Shown here: positions 11,546 to 23,100 of the stretch, one piece after another
How positions within the stretch are numbered: position 1 is the stretch's first letter
Layout of the letters: each line of letters begins with the position of its first letter
Assembly (NCBI RefSeq): GCF_001690705.1
Contig: NZ_LZGK01000011.1
Location: 1 to 64,000 of the forward strand
From: Gilliamella sp. wkB178
GTDB lineage: Bacteria; Pseudomonadota; Gammaproteobacteria; Enterobacterales; Orbaceae
DNA length: 64,000 nt
Reading direction: 5' to 3'
Notes under the pieces: model-generated
The model's input: the letters and a program-made list of their open reading frames with translations, nothing else
Database searches by the model: none
What the model was told of the DNA's origin: nothing
Made by a program: the position numbers and the translations under genes

Positions 11546-12238
11546 TTATATTTTTAAAAATAACTCCCTACTTTTAAATGGTTTGGTTCCTACATAAGGT
11601 TTTAATGCCATCCTAGTAAAGCGTTTTGCTGCTTTAAGCACATCTTGATTATCAAATTGACGATGGCCTAACGCCAAAACTTGCTCACCAGTAAAACTGG
11701 TACTATTTTGCAATAAGCTACTCATAAACCCTTTTTCTGATTGAAATTGATAATTCATAGCGGCAACGATATCATCACCAGTGGCACTACAATGAAAAAA
11801 ATCAACGTGATAACCTAAATTTTCTAATAAAGCGAGTTCGAAAGATCGCAACACATTTTCAGCAGAGTCTTGTTTCGCCAACTGTTGTAAACTATGTAAA
11901 TAATGTTCAAACAGTGTAGTGGTATCACTCTCAGCAACTAATACTCGATGCAATAACTCATTTAGATAAAATGCACTATATAACGAGGTTGAAACAAGAG
12001 GTAAAGCTAATGCCATAGCTTCCACTTGGCGTAAGGTTTTAACTTCCCCATGACCGGAATATTGTATGATAAGTGGAGTAAAAGGTTGCAACACACCTTT
12101 TAAAGCTGAACGTTTACGCTTTGCTCCTTTAGCTAACACTGTAATTTTACCGAAATTTTCGACAAAAAAATCAACGAGTAAACTACTTTCACTATAGGAT
12201 CGGGTATGCAGGATAAATGCTCTCTGCCAACTCTCCAT
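11546..12238 (-). CDS. recO: DNA repair protein RecO
   Basis: The 230-residue protein has the RecO N-terminal OB fold (about 1-80; AFILHTRSYSESSLLVDFF, GKITVLAKGAKRKRSALKG) and an all-helical C-terminal half (FELALLENLGYHVDFFHC). RecO acts with RecF and RecR to load RecA on SSB-coated gaps. The usual enterobacterial neighbours era and pdxJ are absent. It is divergent from the antiporter gene across a 164-bp gap. Confidence 0.93.
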   Translation of the reverse strand: MESWQRAFILHTRSYSESSLLVDFFVENFGKITVLAKGAKRKRSALKGVLQPFTPLIIQYSGHGEVKTLRQVEAMALALPLVSTSLYSAFYLNELLHRVLVAESDTTTLFEHYLHSLQQLAKQDSAENVLRSFELALLENLGYHVDFFHCSATGDDIVAAMNYQFQSEKGFMSSLLQNSTSFTGEQVLALGHRQFDNQDVLKAAKRFTRMALKPYVGTKPFKSRELFLKI

Positions 12239-12402
12239 ACAAAAATACCTTTATTTAGGTTGTTATTTATTAAATTGATTTTGGCTAAATGATGTAATAT
12301 TTTTCCAAAAATATAAATAATATTTTTAAATTTAGCACCTGAAACTTTGCTAAAAATCAGGTATAATCAACAATTAATTGTCGGGTCACAAAAAGAATAA
12401 CT

Positions 12403-14034
12403 ATGGAACTTTTTTCAACAATATTGCTTATAGTATTAATTGTATCACTTTCAGGTGTATTTATTAAAATGCTACCGATTCAAATTCCACTACCACTGAT
12501 GCAGATATTACTCGGCTGTATATTAGCTGCTTTTGGCGTTTATGTTAAATTTGATCCGGCATTATTCCTGGTTTTATTTATTCCGCCGTTATTATTTGCT
12601 GATGGTCGTAAAACTTCAGTTAAAGACTTTGTCTATAATGTTCGAGAGATTGTTGGTCTTGCATTAGTCTTGGTTGTGATTACCGTTATTGCCTTAGGGT
12701 ATCTGCTTTATTGGATGTTACCGGAAGAAATTAAACTAGCCCCAGCATTAGCACTAGCAGCAGTACTATCACCAACCGATGCCGTGGCATTAAGTGGTAT
12801 TGTAGGGAAAGGTCGTATTGAAAAAGAAAAAATGGAAATTATCGAAGGTGAAGCCTTGATGAACGATGCATCCGGCTTGGTCTCATTAAACTTTGCCATT
12901 TTAATTGCCATAGGCCAAATACAATTTGATTTATTACAAATTAGTATCAGTTTCTTTATTGTTGCCGTTGGTGGACTAGCTATTGGTGTTTTATTCACCT
13001 GGTTATATGCGCGGATTTTACGCCAAATAAATAAATTAACGCATAATGATGCCGCCATTCAAATTGTCTTACTATTCTTACTACCATTTGCCGCTTATCT
13101 TATTGCAGAAGAATGTCATTGTTCTGGTATCTTAGCTGCTGTGAGCGCTGGTATGACGGTTAATCAATCCGGAATGATGAGAAATGCCCCCTTAACCACC
13201 CGCTTACAATCTGATAGTGCATGGTCAATGTTAACCTTCGTGTTCAATGGTTTTGTTTTTATTCTATTAGGCATTCAATTACCAAGCATTCTAACTAGTA
13301 CTTTTACCGAAAACCAAACAGATTCGTCAATAGAAGTATGGCAACTATTCTGTATTGTTTTATTTGTTTTTGTAGTTTTAATGGTGACCAGATTTGCATG
13401 GTTATGGGCAATGAAACATATGCCCGCGATGCCATTTGGTACCAAGCGCCCTCTGGCATTCAAATCCTATACCACTAGGGATCTATTAATCTCCACATTT
13501 GCCGGGGTACGTGGAGCAATTACTCTTGCCGGTGTACTCTCTATCCCAATGACAATTGCAGGTCGTTATCAATTAGTTTTTATTGCTACAGGTATTATTT
13601 TAATTTCATTAATTGCAGCAATCATTATCTTACCAATTTTATTACGTGGTAGTGTTATTTTAGATAATTCAAAACAAGAAAATGAAATCTTAACTATCAA
13701 AGGCCATATGGCCGAAGAAGCCATTGTTAGTCTTGAAAAAATGCAAAATAACTTATTACAAGAAACGACTGAAGATGGCTTAGATCAAGAAATTATTCAT
13801 GAAGTTGGATCGCGTGTTATTGGTTCTTTAAGGCGCCGTACTGGACTGAAAGATCTAGAACAGAAAGCGCTTGAAGCGGAAAATTTAGAAAGACGAATGC
13901 GTTTAGTTGCAATTGGTGCTGAACGTACAGCTTTATTACAGATGAAAATACGCAATGAAGTAAGTGAAGAAGTTTTCGAACATCTCAATACTGACTTGGA
14001 TATTTATGAACAAATGATTTCTGAGGGTGCCTAA
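12403..14034 (+). CDS. yjcE: CPA1 family Na+/H+ antiporter, YjcE-like
   Basis: The 543-residue inner-membrane protein has about 12 hydrophobic segments in residues 1-420 and a charged cytosolic tail of about 120 residues. CPA1 hallmarks are SPTDAVALSGIVGKG (Asp126) and GEALMNDASG (Asp155, the ion-binding ND motif). Length and motif spacing match E. coli YjcE. It probably exchanges cytosolic Na+ or K+ for protons. Its stop lies 2 bp before the ubiT ATG, so the two genes are likely coupled. Confidence 0.88.
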   Translation: MELFSTILLIVLIVSLSGVFIKMLPIQIPLPLMQILLGCILAAFGVYVKFDPALFLVLFIPPLLFADGRKTSVKDFVYNVREIVGLALVLVVITVIALGYLLYWMLPEEIKLAPALALAAVLSPTDAVALSGIVGKGRIEKEKMEIIEGEALMNDASGLVSLNFAILIAIGQIQFDLLQISISFFIVAVGGLAIGVLFTWLYARILRQINKLTHNDAAIQIVLLFLLPFAAYLIAEECHCSGILAAVSAGMTVNQSGMMRNAPLTTRLQSDSAWSMLTFVFNGFVFILLGIQLPSILTSTFTENQTDSSIEVWQLFCIVLFVFVVLMVTRFAWLWAMKHMPAMPFGTKRPLAFKSYTTRDLLISTFAGVRGAITLAGVLSIPMTIAGRYQLVFIATGIILISLIAAIIILPILLRGSVILDNSKQENEILTIKGHMAEEAIVSLEKMQNNLLQETTEDGLDQEIIHEVGSRVIGSLRRRTGLKDLEQKALEAENLERRMRLVAIGAERTALLQMKIRNEVSEEVFEHLNTDLDIYEQMISEGA

Positions 14035-14035
14035 A

Positions 14036-14542
14036 ATGTTAGCTAGTAAACATCAAATTTTAAGTAAACTCCATTCGCAGATTGTTGATAAAGCGCCACA
14101 AATATTTGGGCTAACTCTACGTTGTGTACCTTTCAATTTAAAAAAACGTGCAATTGAGCAGTTATTGCAATTACAATTTAAACATTCACTTGAAGATGGT
14201 GATCTGGATTTTTTAGAAAATCGTTGGCTTAAAATTGAAGTTACTGATCTGCAATTAATCTGGTTTGTTAGCCTTATCAATAATAAACTAGTAGTAAGTC
14301 GAGAAGAAATTGCTGATGTTAGTTTTATTGGTAATGCTAACGATCTCATTATGATAGCCACCAGAAGGCAAGATCCAGACACCCTATTCTTCCAGCGTCG
14401 TTTAATCGTTGAAGGTGACACTGAATTAGGTTTATATGTCAAAAATCTGATGGACTCAATCGAATTGGAAGCTATGCCTAAATTACTGAGATTAACACTT
14501 GAAAAATTGGCTAATATAATCGAAAGTTCACCGAGTCACTAA
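14036..14542 (+). CDS. ubiT: Ubiquinone biosynthesis accessory factor UbiT (SCP2 domain)
   Basis: The roughly 168-residue protein matches E. coli UbiT (YhbT) along its length, most clearly in KQDPDTLFFQRRLIVEGDTE, preceded here by RRQ, and in LGLYVKNLMDSIELEAMP. UbiT is an SCP2-type lipid-binding protein needed for oxygen-independent ubiquinone synthesis with UbiU and UbiV, neither of which is in this window. I chose ATG 14036 because GAGGG lies 8 nt upstream; a GTG at 14027 falls within that site. A strong terminator follows. Confidence 0.92.
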   Translation: MLASKHQILSKLHSQIVDKAPQIFGLTLRCVPFNLKKRAIEQLLQLQFKHSLEDGDLDFLENRWLKIEVTDLQLIWFVSLINNKLVVSREEIADVSFIGNANDLIMIATRRQDPDTLFFQRRLIVEGDTELGLYVKNLMDSIELEAMPKLLRLTLEKLANIIESSPSH

Positions 14543-14562
14543 TACCAAATTATAAGTAACCT

Positions 14563-14585
14563 TGCCCCGGATATCGGGGCATTTA
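14563..14585 (+). terminator. Terminator after ubiT
   Basis: A 7-bp stem TGCCCCG / CGGGGCA with loop GATAT is followed by TTTATGTTT. It begins about 20 bp after the ubiT stop codon. The T-run is short but the stem is strong. Confidence 0.7.
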
Positions 14586-14641
14586 TGTTTATAATTTTCA
14601 AGTTTATTGAATATATATTCACAATAATAAAGAATTTGCTA

Positions 14642-16075
14642 ATGAATAATTTTTCAGACCAGTTAACTTTTTACTTTCACGATTATGAGACTTTTGGCAT
14701 TAATCCGGCCTTGGATAGACCGTCTCAATTTGCCGGTGTGCGTACTGATAGTGATTTTAATATAATTGAACAACCCCTAGTTATTTATTGTCAACAAACT
14801 CCAGATTATTTACCCAATCCAGAAGCAGTGTTAGTGACAGGCATAACGCCACAAAAAGCCAATCAAAAAGGACTTTGTGAAGCAGAATTTACTAAACAAA
14901 TTCATCAAGCTTTTAGTAAACCCAATACCTGTATATTAGGTTATAACAATATTCGATTTGATGATGAAGTCACACGTAACCTTTTATATCGTAATTTTTA
15001 TGATCCGTATGCTTACAGTTGGCAAAACGGCAATTCACGATGGGATTTACTCGACCTGGTGCGAGCTTGTTATGCTTTACGTCCTGAAGGTATTAACTGG
15101 CCAATTAATGATTCTGGGTTGGTAAGCTTTCGGTTAGAACATCTAACGAAAGAAAATAATATCGCTCATGAACATGCTCATGATGCCATGTCCGATGTTT
15201 ATGCCACTATCGCTATGGCCAAATTAATTAAAGAGAAACAACCGAAATTATTTAATTATTTTTTCTCATTACGTAATAAAAATAGAGTGGTTGAACTTCT
15301 TGACGTTATTAATATGACGCCAATAGTACATGTATCGGGTATGTTTGGTAGTTATCGAGGTAACTTGTCATTAGTTTGCCCCATTGCCTGGCACCCAATG
15401 CAAAATAATGCCGTGGTTGTATGTGATTTAACTGGAGATATTGATTTACTCATTAATCTAACGGTTGATGAACTTAGGGAAAAACTCTATACCAAAACCG
15501 AGGATCTTGAATTAAACGAATCACGGGTGCCATTGAAACTAGTGCATATTAATAAATGCCCTATTATTGCGCCTCTAAAAACATTGTTACCAGAAAACGA
15601 AAAGCGTTTTAATATTGATATCAACCAATGTTTAGCCAAACAACAACATTTGTTACAACACCAAAATACTTTGCAAGATAAAATGCGCGCATTATTTAGT
15701 ATAACTAATGAGCATTTGGTGGCTACGGATGTTGAGGCCCAGATCTACAGCAGTTTTCTAAATGGTCAAGACAAATTACGTTGTGAAACAATTAGAACTA
15801 CACCTGTCGATTTATTAGATTCAATAGCACCAACATTTGATGATCCGCGCTTGGCTACCTTATTTTTTAGATATAAAGCGCGTAATTATCCGCAAATACT
15901 AAATGAACAAGAGCAAATGATCTGGCAACATTACTGCCGTGACAAACTTAATACCACTAAAATTCAAGACTACTTATTAACACTCGAACAGCTAGCAGAA
16001 ATCTACAATCAACAACCAGAAAAATTAGCAACAATTAAGCAGCTATATAATTATTGTCACTATTTAGTTGGATAA
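14642..16075 (+). CDS. sbcB: Exodeoxyribonuclease I
   Basis: The product of about 477 residues is a DEDDh 3'-5' exonuclease. Asp14 and Glu16 lie in FYFHDYETFG, with ILGYNNIRFDDEVTRNLLYR and HAHDAMSDVYATIAM supplying the later catalytic residues. The C-terminal SH3-like and helical domains are present (HINKCPIIAPLKTL). ExoI degrades single-stranded DNA in recombination and mismatch repair and binds SSB. The ATG at 14642 is preferred; an in-frame upstream ATG at 14585 would add a 19-residue extension that E. coli ExoI lacks. Confidence 0.95.
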   Translation: MNNFSDQLTFYFHDYETFGINPALDRPSQFAGVRTDSDFNIIEQPLVIYCQQTPDYLPNPEAVLVTGITPQKANQKGLCEAEFTKQIHQAFSKPNTCILGYNNIRFDDEVTRNLLYRNFYDPYAYSWQNGNSRWDLLDLVRACYALRPEGINWPINDSGLVSFRLEHLTKENNIAHEHAHDAMSDVYATIAMAKLIKEKQPKLFNYFFSLRNKNRVVELLDVINMTPIVHVSGMFGSYRGNLSLVCPIAWHPMQNNAVVVCDLTGDIDLLINLTVDELREKLYTKTEDLELNESRVPLKLVHINKCPIIAPLKTLLPENEKRFNIDINQCLAKQQHLLQHQNTLQDKMRALFSITNEHLVATDVEAQIYSSFLNGQDKLRCETIRTTPVDLLDSIAPTFDDPRLATLFFRYKARNYPQILNEQEQMIWQHYCRDKLNTTKIQDYLLTLEQLAEIYNQQPEKLATIKQLYNYCHYLVG

Positions 16076-16176
16076 TTAAATTTCAGGGGCGTATGATAGG
16101 CAACAAATATCGTAATACAGTTCGTTCCATCAATATTTAATCATAATTAAACCATAAGATAATTAACATTTATATT

Positions 16177-16625
16177 ATGAAACATTTTTTAGCCAAACAT
16201 GCCACTATAAAACATCGACTTTACTCTTTGTACTATACACTTTTTAGTTATAGTCGTGGATTAATTGTGTTAACCCTATTTTTATGGGCTGGGAATATAA
16301 TTTCTAAAATATTACCTATCATGATCCCGGGCAGCATTATTGGTTTATTAATTTTATTTTTCTCTTTAGCCTTTCAATTAATCCCAACTTGCTGGATCAA
16401 AAACAGTTGTAATTTATTTATGCGCTATATGACAGTATTATTTATTCCAGCAGCAATGGGAATAATGGATAATTATTCATTATTAATAGATAACTGGGTA
16501 CCAATTATTTTTAGCTGTATTGGTGGTTCGGTTATTGTGTTATTGTTAACTGCTTTTTTAACTGAATACATACATAAAGCTAATCTCAAAAAAGAAGCAC
16601 AATTGACTAATAAGGAAAATCAATC

Positions 16626-16629
<4 letters not shown>
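16177..16629 (+). CDS. yohJ: CidA/LrgA family membrane protein YohJ
   Basis: The 150-residue protein has four hydrophobic segments and the LrgA-like motif PIMIPGSIIGLLILF at about residues 47-61. Together with YohK it forms a holin/antiholin-like or small-metabolite (pyruvate-type) transport pair in the inner membrane. Its stop overlaps the yohK start within ATCATGA, indicating coupling. The order yohJ-yohK-sanA resembles E. coli yohJK-cdd-sanA, but cdd is missing. Confidence 0.88.
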
Positions 16630-17964
<1,335 letters not shown>

Positions 17965-17982
17965 ATTCCCCAGTAAAATTCT

Positions 17983-18023
17983 TGTCAAGATGTTTCCTGA
18001 GAAGTATACGTTTCAGTATAAAA
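17983..18023 (-). repeat. 42-bp dispersed repeat, copy B (inverted)
   Basis: The reverse complement of this segment agrees with copy A at 404-445 almost base for base (TTTTATACTGAAACGTATAC, then CTTCTCAGGAAACATCTT). It lies 18 bp after the sanA stop and about 95 bp before artP. Function unknown. Confidence 0.85.
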
Positions 18024-18058
18024 TATGCGCTAAAAAATGCTTGTCTCATATTTTAGAT

Positions 18059-18072
18059 TGCATTTTTATGCA
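18059..18072. promoter_or_regulatory. Candidate ArgR box upstream of artP
   Basis: The palindrome TGCAT-TTTT-ATGCA lies 46 bp upstream of the artP start. Its arms and spacing resemble the 18-bp ARG box (wnTGAATwwwwATTCAnw), with one mismatch per arm. ArgR represses the art genes in E. coli, so the position fits. Only one box is evident, whereas strong ArgR operators are usually paired. Confidence 0.35.
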
Positions 18073-18118
18073 GAAAAAAGTAATATTTAGTCAATTTTAA
18101 AGCAAACAATAATTAATA

Positions 18119-18847
18119 ATGAATATAGAATTAAAGCATATTAACTGCTTTTATGGTAGTCATCAGGCATTGAATGATGTCTCTCTTTGTTACCCACTAG
18201 GTGAAACCATTGTGTTGTTAGGCCAAAGTGGCGCAGGGAAAAGCTCTTTATTAAAGATTTTTAACTTACTGGAAATGCCGACTTCAGGCGAAATGACCAT
18301 TGCCAATGAACATTTCGATTTTACCCAAAAAATCGCCGAAGCCAAAATTCGCCAACTGCGTAAAAATGTGGGTATGGTTTTTCAAAACTATAACTTATGG
18401 CCTCATTTAACGGTACTGGAAAACTTAATTGAAGCACCATGCCAAGTGCTTAAGTTGTCTAAAAAAGCAGCTAGTGATAAAGCCATGGCTATTTTAACTC
18501 GATTACAAATCGATGATATGGCACAACGTTTCCCTTTGCACCTTTCTGGAGGGCAGCAACAACGTGTTGCTATTGCAAGGGCTTTAATGATGGAACCACA
18601 GATTTTACTGTTTGATGAGCCAACAGCAGCATTAGATCCAGCAATTACATCGCAAATTGCCGAGATTATTAATGAGCTTGCGCAAACAGGTATAACCCAG
18701 ATTATTGTTACCCACGAAGTCGATTTTGCTCGCAAAGTGGCTTCACAAGTAATTTATATGGAACACGGTAAAATAATTGAGCAAGGCCAGCTAGATAGTT
18801 TTGCTCATCCAAAAACAGAGCAATTTAAAGCTTATTTATCACATTAA
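18119..18847 (+). CDS. artP: Arginine ABC transporter ATP-binding protein
   Basis: The 242-residue ATPase has Walker [12 protein letters not shown]-loop [13 protein letters not shown], signature [15 protein letters not shown], Walker [14 protein letters not shown] and H-loop VTHEVDFA. Together with the downstream artI, artQ and artM homologues it forms a polar amino acid importer, most likely for arginine. The substrate is inferred from the complete artPIQM order and sequence likeness. Confidence 0.93.
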   Translation: MNIELKHINCFYGSHQALNDVSLCYPLGETIVLLGQSGAGKSSLLKIFNLLEMPTSGEMTIANEHFDFTQKIAEAKIRQLRKNVGMVFQNYNLWPHLTVLENLIEAPCQVLKLSKKAASDKAMAILTRLQIDDMAQRFPLHLSGGQQQRVAIARALMMEPQILLFDEPTAALDPAITSQIAEIINELAQTGITQIIVTHEVDFARKVASQVIYMEHGKIIEQGQLDSFAHPKTEQFKAYLSH

Positions 18848-18870
18848 TTAACATGAAATTGGGTGGATAT

Positions 18871-19605
18871 ATGAAAAAAACGTTATTGGCTATTTTATTA
18901 GCAAGCAGTGCATTTATGGCACAAGCGGCTGAAACGCTAACCATAGGTACTGAAGCGACTTATGCGCCGTTTGAGTTTACTAATGATAAAAACGAAATAG
19001 TAGGATTTGATATTGATGTCATCAATAAAATTTGCGACGAAATGAAAGCCTCATGTAAAATCGTCAATCAATCATTTGATGGTTTAATTCCTAGCTTAAA
19101 AACTCGCCGTATTGATGTTGCCATTGCGGGTATTGATATTACACCTGAACGCCAACAACAAGTTGATTTCACCAAAGTTTATTATGATGACAGTTCAATC
19201 CAATTTATTACTCTAAAAGATACTTTAAATAATTTGGATCAATTAAAAGGTAAACGTGTGGGCGTTCAAAAAGGAACTACTTATTCAAAATATTTGAATG
19301 AAAAATACCCGGACGTGAAACCAGTTAGTTACGATAGCTATCAATTTGCTTTTTTAGATTTGAAAGCTAAACGTATTGATGCCATCGTTGCTAGTTCTTT
19401 TGTTGCTGGTGATTGGTTAAGTAAAGATGCTGATATCGTACCATTAAGTGACAAAATTACTGATCATGAATTTTTTGGTGAAGGTTTAGGTATTGCTTTA
19501 CGTAAAGGCAATGATCAACTACTTAATCAATTTAACCAAACCATAGATAAACTTAAAGCTAATGGTGAATTAGACGCTATCTATAAAAAATGGTTTAACA
19601 AATAA
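18871..19605 (+). CDS. artI: Arginine-binding periplasmic protein (ArtI/ArtJ type)
   Basis: The product of about 244 residues begins with a Sec signal peptide (MKKTLLAILLASSAFMAQAA) cleaved near residue 20. It has the family-3 solute-binding layout TLTIGTEATYAPFEFTNDKN, IVGFDIDVINKI and GKRVGVQKGTTY. The ATG at 18871 is chosen because the signal peptide starts there; an earlier in-frame ATG would add six residues. A strong terminator lies between it and artQ. Confidence 0.92.
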   Translation: MKKTLLAILLASSAFMAQAAETLTIGTEATYAPFEFTNDKNEIVGFDIDVINKICDEMKASCKIVNQSFDGLIPSLKTRRIDVAIAGIDITPERQQQVDFTKVYYDDSSIQFITLKDTLNNLDQLKGKRVGVQKGTTYSKYLNEKYPDVKPVSYDSYQFAFLDLKAKRIDAIVASSFVAGDWLSKDADIVPLSDKITDHEFFGEGLGIALRKGNDQLLNQFNQTIDKLKANGELDAIYKKWFNK

Positions 19606-19639
19606 TTAGTTATAATTAAATTCGCTATACTATTGTGAT

Positions 19640-19674
19640 CTCGCCGCATTATACTGCGGCGAGTTTATTTTTTA
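19640..19674 (+). terminator. Intra-operon terminator between artI and artQ
   Basis: A perfect 9-bp stem CTCGCCGCA / TGCGGCGAG with a 6-nt loop is followed by TTTATTTTTT. It lies 35 bp after the artI stop and 20 bp before artQ. Such a terminator would make artP and artI mRNA more abundant than artQ and artM mRNA. That fits the high demand for binding protein. Confidence 0.85.
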
Positions 19675-19693
19675 ATTTAACCACGGTTTTTTT

Positions 19694-20467
19694 ATGTCAG
19701 ACTTTTTAGCAAATGGAATGAATTGGTTGCTACCCTCTTTAGATGGGTATATCTTGCCACTAACTCAAGCAACGTTAATTACATTGTCCTTGGCTTTTGT
19801 GTCATTGATCGTTGGAATGATCTTTGCTTTTATTTTTACTATGTTAGAATCGGCGCCATTCAAACCTGTTGCCTGGTTAATGTCGTTATTTAATTTAACC
19901 ATTAGGGCGTTGCCTGAATTATTAATCGTGGTTGCAATTTATACCGGATTACCGTTGTTATTAATGGCATTAGATGATGGTATGACCATTTCACTTGGTT
20001 TTACCTCATTTAATTTACAAATCCATATTAGCAATACCCAACCTAATCCTTTCTTATGTGGTGTAATTGCACTATCGTTACTGTACGCGGTGTATGCTTC
20101 ACAAACTTTGCGTGGCGCCTTAAAAGCTATTTCTAGTGGGCAAAAGCAAGCTGCTCAAGTGCTTGGATTAAGTAAATCCCGTACTTTCTTGCGTATTATT
20201 ATGCCGCAAATGTGGCGTCATGCTTTACCAGGACTAAGTAATCAGTGGTTAATTTTATTAAAAGATACGGCGCTAGTTTCAGCAATAGCTATTGATGATT
20301 TAATGATGCAAACAAAGACCATCATTGCCAGAACCAATCAACCGTTTCTCTGGTATTTTGTTGCCATGATCATCTATTTAATTATCTCTATTTTTAGTCA
20401 GCGTGTTATTCAAAGAATCGAAAAACGAGCCGTCTATTTTGAACAACCTAACTCAGCTAATAGTTAA
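19694..20467 (+). CDS. artQ: Arginine ABC transporter permease ArtQ
   Basis: The 257-residue inner-membrane permease of the His/Glu/Gln/Arg family carries the EAA-type loop SSGQKQAAQVLGLSKSRTFL followed by RIIMPQMWRHALPG. It is a little longer than E. coli ArtQ (238). It pairs with ArtM, encoded 12 bp downstream. Confidence 0.92.
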   Translation: MSDFLANGMNWLLPSLDGYILPLTQATLITLSLAFVSLIVGMIFAFIFTMLESAPFKPVAWLMSLFNLTIRALPELLIVVAIYTGLPLLLMALDDGMTISLGFTSFNLQIHISNTQPNPFLCGVIALSLLYAVYASQTLRGALKAISSGQKQAAQVLGLSKSRTFLRIIMPQMWRHALPGLSNQWLILLKDTALVSAIAIDDLMMQTKTIIARTNQPFLWYFVAMIIYLIISIFSQRVIQRIEKRAVYFEQPNSANS

Positions 20468-20479
20468 TAAGGTCATAAT

Positions 20480-21157
20480 ATGTCAGATACTTTTATTTAC
20501 TACCTTAAGATCATTATCCAAGGTCTACCCGATACCTTAAGTTTAGGCATTTTAGGTATCTTATCGGCTGGACTATTAGCGATTATTTTTTCTTGTTTAT
20601 TATCCTTGAATTCTTGTATTTCCAGTAAAATTATCCGTACTTATATTACTATCTTTACTGGTTCACCGTTATTAGTACAACTGTTTTTAATCTATTATGG
20701 CCCATCACAATTTGGTGACGTTTTAAGTAAAATCCCAACATTTTATAATCTGATTTCCTCACCTTGGTTTTGTGCTTATTTAGCTTTAACCCTAAATAGT
20801 GCTGCTTATACTACGCAAATTTTTTATGGGGCGTTAAAATCTGTTCCTCAAGGACAATGGCAAGCTTGTGAAGCTTTAGGCATGAATAAACGACAAACGC
20901 TGAAAGTGGTATTACCTTATGCCTTAAAACGCGCGCTATCTACTTATTCAAACGAAGTGGTGTTTGTAGTTAAAGGTACAGCATTAGCATCAATGATCCC
21001 AGTTATGGATGTTATGGGCTATAGTAACCAATTAAATGGTGAATATTATGATTTTTCTATTTTTATTGCTGCTGGACTAATATACCTCTTGATAAACGGT
21101 TTATTAAGCACCATTATGAGGATAATAGAGAAAAAAGCCCTCACATTTGAAAACTAA
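20480..21157 (+). CDS. artM: Arginine ABC transporter permease ArtM
   Basis: The 225-residue permease has the EAA loop [20 protein letters not shown] and then [14 protein letters not shown]. The family N-terminal segment is [17 protein letters not shown]. Its length matches E. coli ArtM (222). The stop is 1 bp before the uvrC ATG used here, so uvrC may be read from art transcripts. Confidence 0.92.
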   Translation: MSDTFIYYLKIIIQGLPDTLSLGILGILSAGLLAIIFSCLLSLNSCISSKIIRTYITIFTGSPLLVQLFLIYYGPSQFGDVLSKIPTFYNLISSPWFCAYLALTLNSAAYTTQIFYGALKSVPQGQWQACEALGMNKRQTLKVVLPYALKRALSTYSNEVVFVVKGTALASMIPVMDVMGYSNQLNGEYYDFSIFIAAGLIYLLINGLLSTIMRIIEKKALTFEN

Positions 21158-21158
21158 T

Positions 21159-22994
21159 ATGAGCCAATTTGATTCGACAAACTTCTTAAAAACAGTCCCA
21201 CATAAACCAGGCATTTATCAGATGTTTAATGATAAAGAGACCATTATATATGTGGGCAAAGCCAAAGATCTTAACAATCGTCTCAAAAGCTATTTTAACA
21301 GTAGCAAAAAAACCCTAAAAACAGATAGGTTAGTTAGTCATATCCAGCATGTTGAATTTACGATAACTAACACCGAAACCGAAGCTTTATTACTCGAACA
21401 AACCTACATTAAAAAATATCAACCGCGTTATAATGTACTGTTGAAGGACGATAAAAGTTATCCTTTTATAAAACTCAGTAAGGAACGTCATCCACAACTA
21501 TCGCTATATCGTGGTGCAGTTAATCGTAAAAAAGATGAATTTTTTGGCCCTTATCCTAGTGGTTATGCGGTAAAACAAATATTAGCTTTGTTACAAAAAA
21601 CTATTCCGATAAGGCAGTGTTTAAACACGACTTACCGTAATCGCACCCGCCCCTGTTTACAATATCAAATTAAGCGTTGTTTAGGGCCATGCGTGCCTGG
21701 TTTAGTCAGTGATGAAGATTATCAAGAACAAGTTAATTATGTTAGGTTATTTTTATCTGGTCAGTCAGATCAAATATTACAAAAAATAACCGAAGATATG
21801 CACAAAGCCAGTCATGATCTCAATTTCGAAAAAGCAGCGGTGTTGCGCGATCAATTGCAAGCTATCAAACATATTAATGAAAAACAAGCTATCTATAATA
21901 ATAATGATAACCTTGATGTTATCGGCTTCCATTATGAATTAGGTTTAGCTTGTATTTATGTATTATTTATTCGTAATGGTCAAACTTTTGGGCACCGTTC
22001 TTATTTTCCTAAAGTACCGTCAAATACTGAACTGGAAGAAGTAATTGAGACCTTTTTGGGGCAATTTTATTTGCAAGGCAATCAGAATCGGAATATCCCT
22101 AAAAAGATCTTACTTAACTATTCCCTTTCCGATAAACAACCGTTGGAAGATACACTGTCACTTTTAGCAGAACATCAGGTTAAATTAGTCGATGAACCCA
22201 AAGGTGATAACCTAAAATTACTCAATATTGCCACTATGAATGCGCAAACTGAAGTTAAAAATAAGTTACTAGAGAATTCTTCCATAAAACAACGCTATGA
22301 TGCTCTTAAAGCCTTTTTACACATCGATAAAATCAACCGGATGGAATGTTTTGATATCAGTCATTTTATGGGTAAAAATACTATAGCATCTTGTGTGGTT
22401 TTTGACGAAAATGGTCCGGTTAAATCTGAGTTTCGTCGCTACAATATCACTGGGATTACTCCCGGTGATGATTATGCGGCAATGGAGCAAGTTTTAACTC
22501 GTCGTTATAGTAAAAAAGATCTGCCAGATGAAAAAATTCCCGATATTATCTTTATTGATGGTGGTAAAGGCCAATTGAATCAATCATTACAAGTATTTGC
22601 GAATTTGGATGTAAATTGGGATAAATCTCACCCTATTTTAGTCGGGGTGGCTAAAGGTGCCGAACGTAAAGAAGGATTAGAAACACTGTTTTTTGAAGCA
22701 CATGGAACGGGGCATTATCTTAATGATCATTCCCCTGCTCTTTTACTGATTCAACAAATTCGTAATGCTTCGCATGATCATGCCATTGGTGGACAACGCA
22801 AGAAAAGCGTCAAACAACTAACCGATAGCGCTTTAGAACATATTGAAGGTATCGGCGCAAGAAGGCGTCAAGCGTTACTTAAGCATTTTGGGGGACTAAG
22901 AGAACTAAAAAGTGCCAGTATTGATGAAATTGCTCAAGTTCAAGGCATTTCAAAGTCTCTTGCTGAAAAAATATATCTAAATTTACAACAATAA
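21159..22994 (+). CDS. uvrC: Excinuclease ABC subunit C
   Basis: The product of about 611 residues has an N-terminal GIY-YIG nuclease ([20 protein letters not shown]), a cysteine cluster ([16 protein letters not shown]), a UVR domain (about 195-240), the RNase H-like second nuclease ([22 protein letters not shown]) and C-terminal helix-hairpin-helix motifs. UvrC makes both incisions in nucleotide excision repair. ATG 21159 ([10 protein letters not shown]) is preferred to a TTG at 21147 that overlaps artM. uvrC next to pgsA is the enterobacterial order, but uvrY is absent. Confidence 0.95.
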   Translation: MSQFDSTNFLKTVPHKPGIYQMFNDKETIIYVGKAKDLNNRLKSYFNSSKKTLKTDRLVSHIQHVEFTITNTETEALLLEQTYIKKYQPRYNVLLKDDKSYPFIKLSKERHPQLSLYRGAVNRKKDEFFGPYPSGYAVKQILALLQKTIPIRQCLNTTYRNRTRPCLQYQIKRCLGPCVPGLVSDEDYQEQVNYVRLFLSGQSDQILQKITEDMHKASHDLNFEKAAVLRDQLQAIKHINEKQAIYNNNDNLDVIGFHYELGLACIYVLFIRNGQTFGHRSYFPKVPSNTELEEVIETFLGQFYLQGNQNRNIPKKILLNYSLSDKQPLEDTLSLLAEHQVKLVDEPKGDNLKLLNIATMNAQTEVKNKLLENSSIKQRYDALKAFLHIDKINRMECFDISHFMGKNTIASCVVFDENGPVKSEFRRYNITGITPGDDYAAMEQVLTRRYSKKDLPDEKIPDIIFIDGGKGQLNQSLQVFANLDVNWDKSHPILVGVAKGAERKEGLETLFFEAHGTGHYLNDHSPALLLIQQIRNASHDHAIGGQRKKSVKQLTDSALEHIEGIGARRRQALLKHFGGLRELKSASIDEIAQVQGISKSLAEKIYLNLQQ

Positions 22995-23100
22995 CACATT
23001 GAAAAATTAACATTTTTCAGGCAACATAAGCATAAGAAAACACTGTTTTTTAATTATCCCTAATTATTTGATTAATAAAATAAAATAGAGTCTATGTCGC

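Noticed and set aside
14053-14442. 129-codon minus-strand ORF
   Set aside because: It lies entirely antisense to ubiT, which has strong family matches and a good ribosome-binding site.
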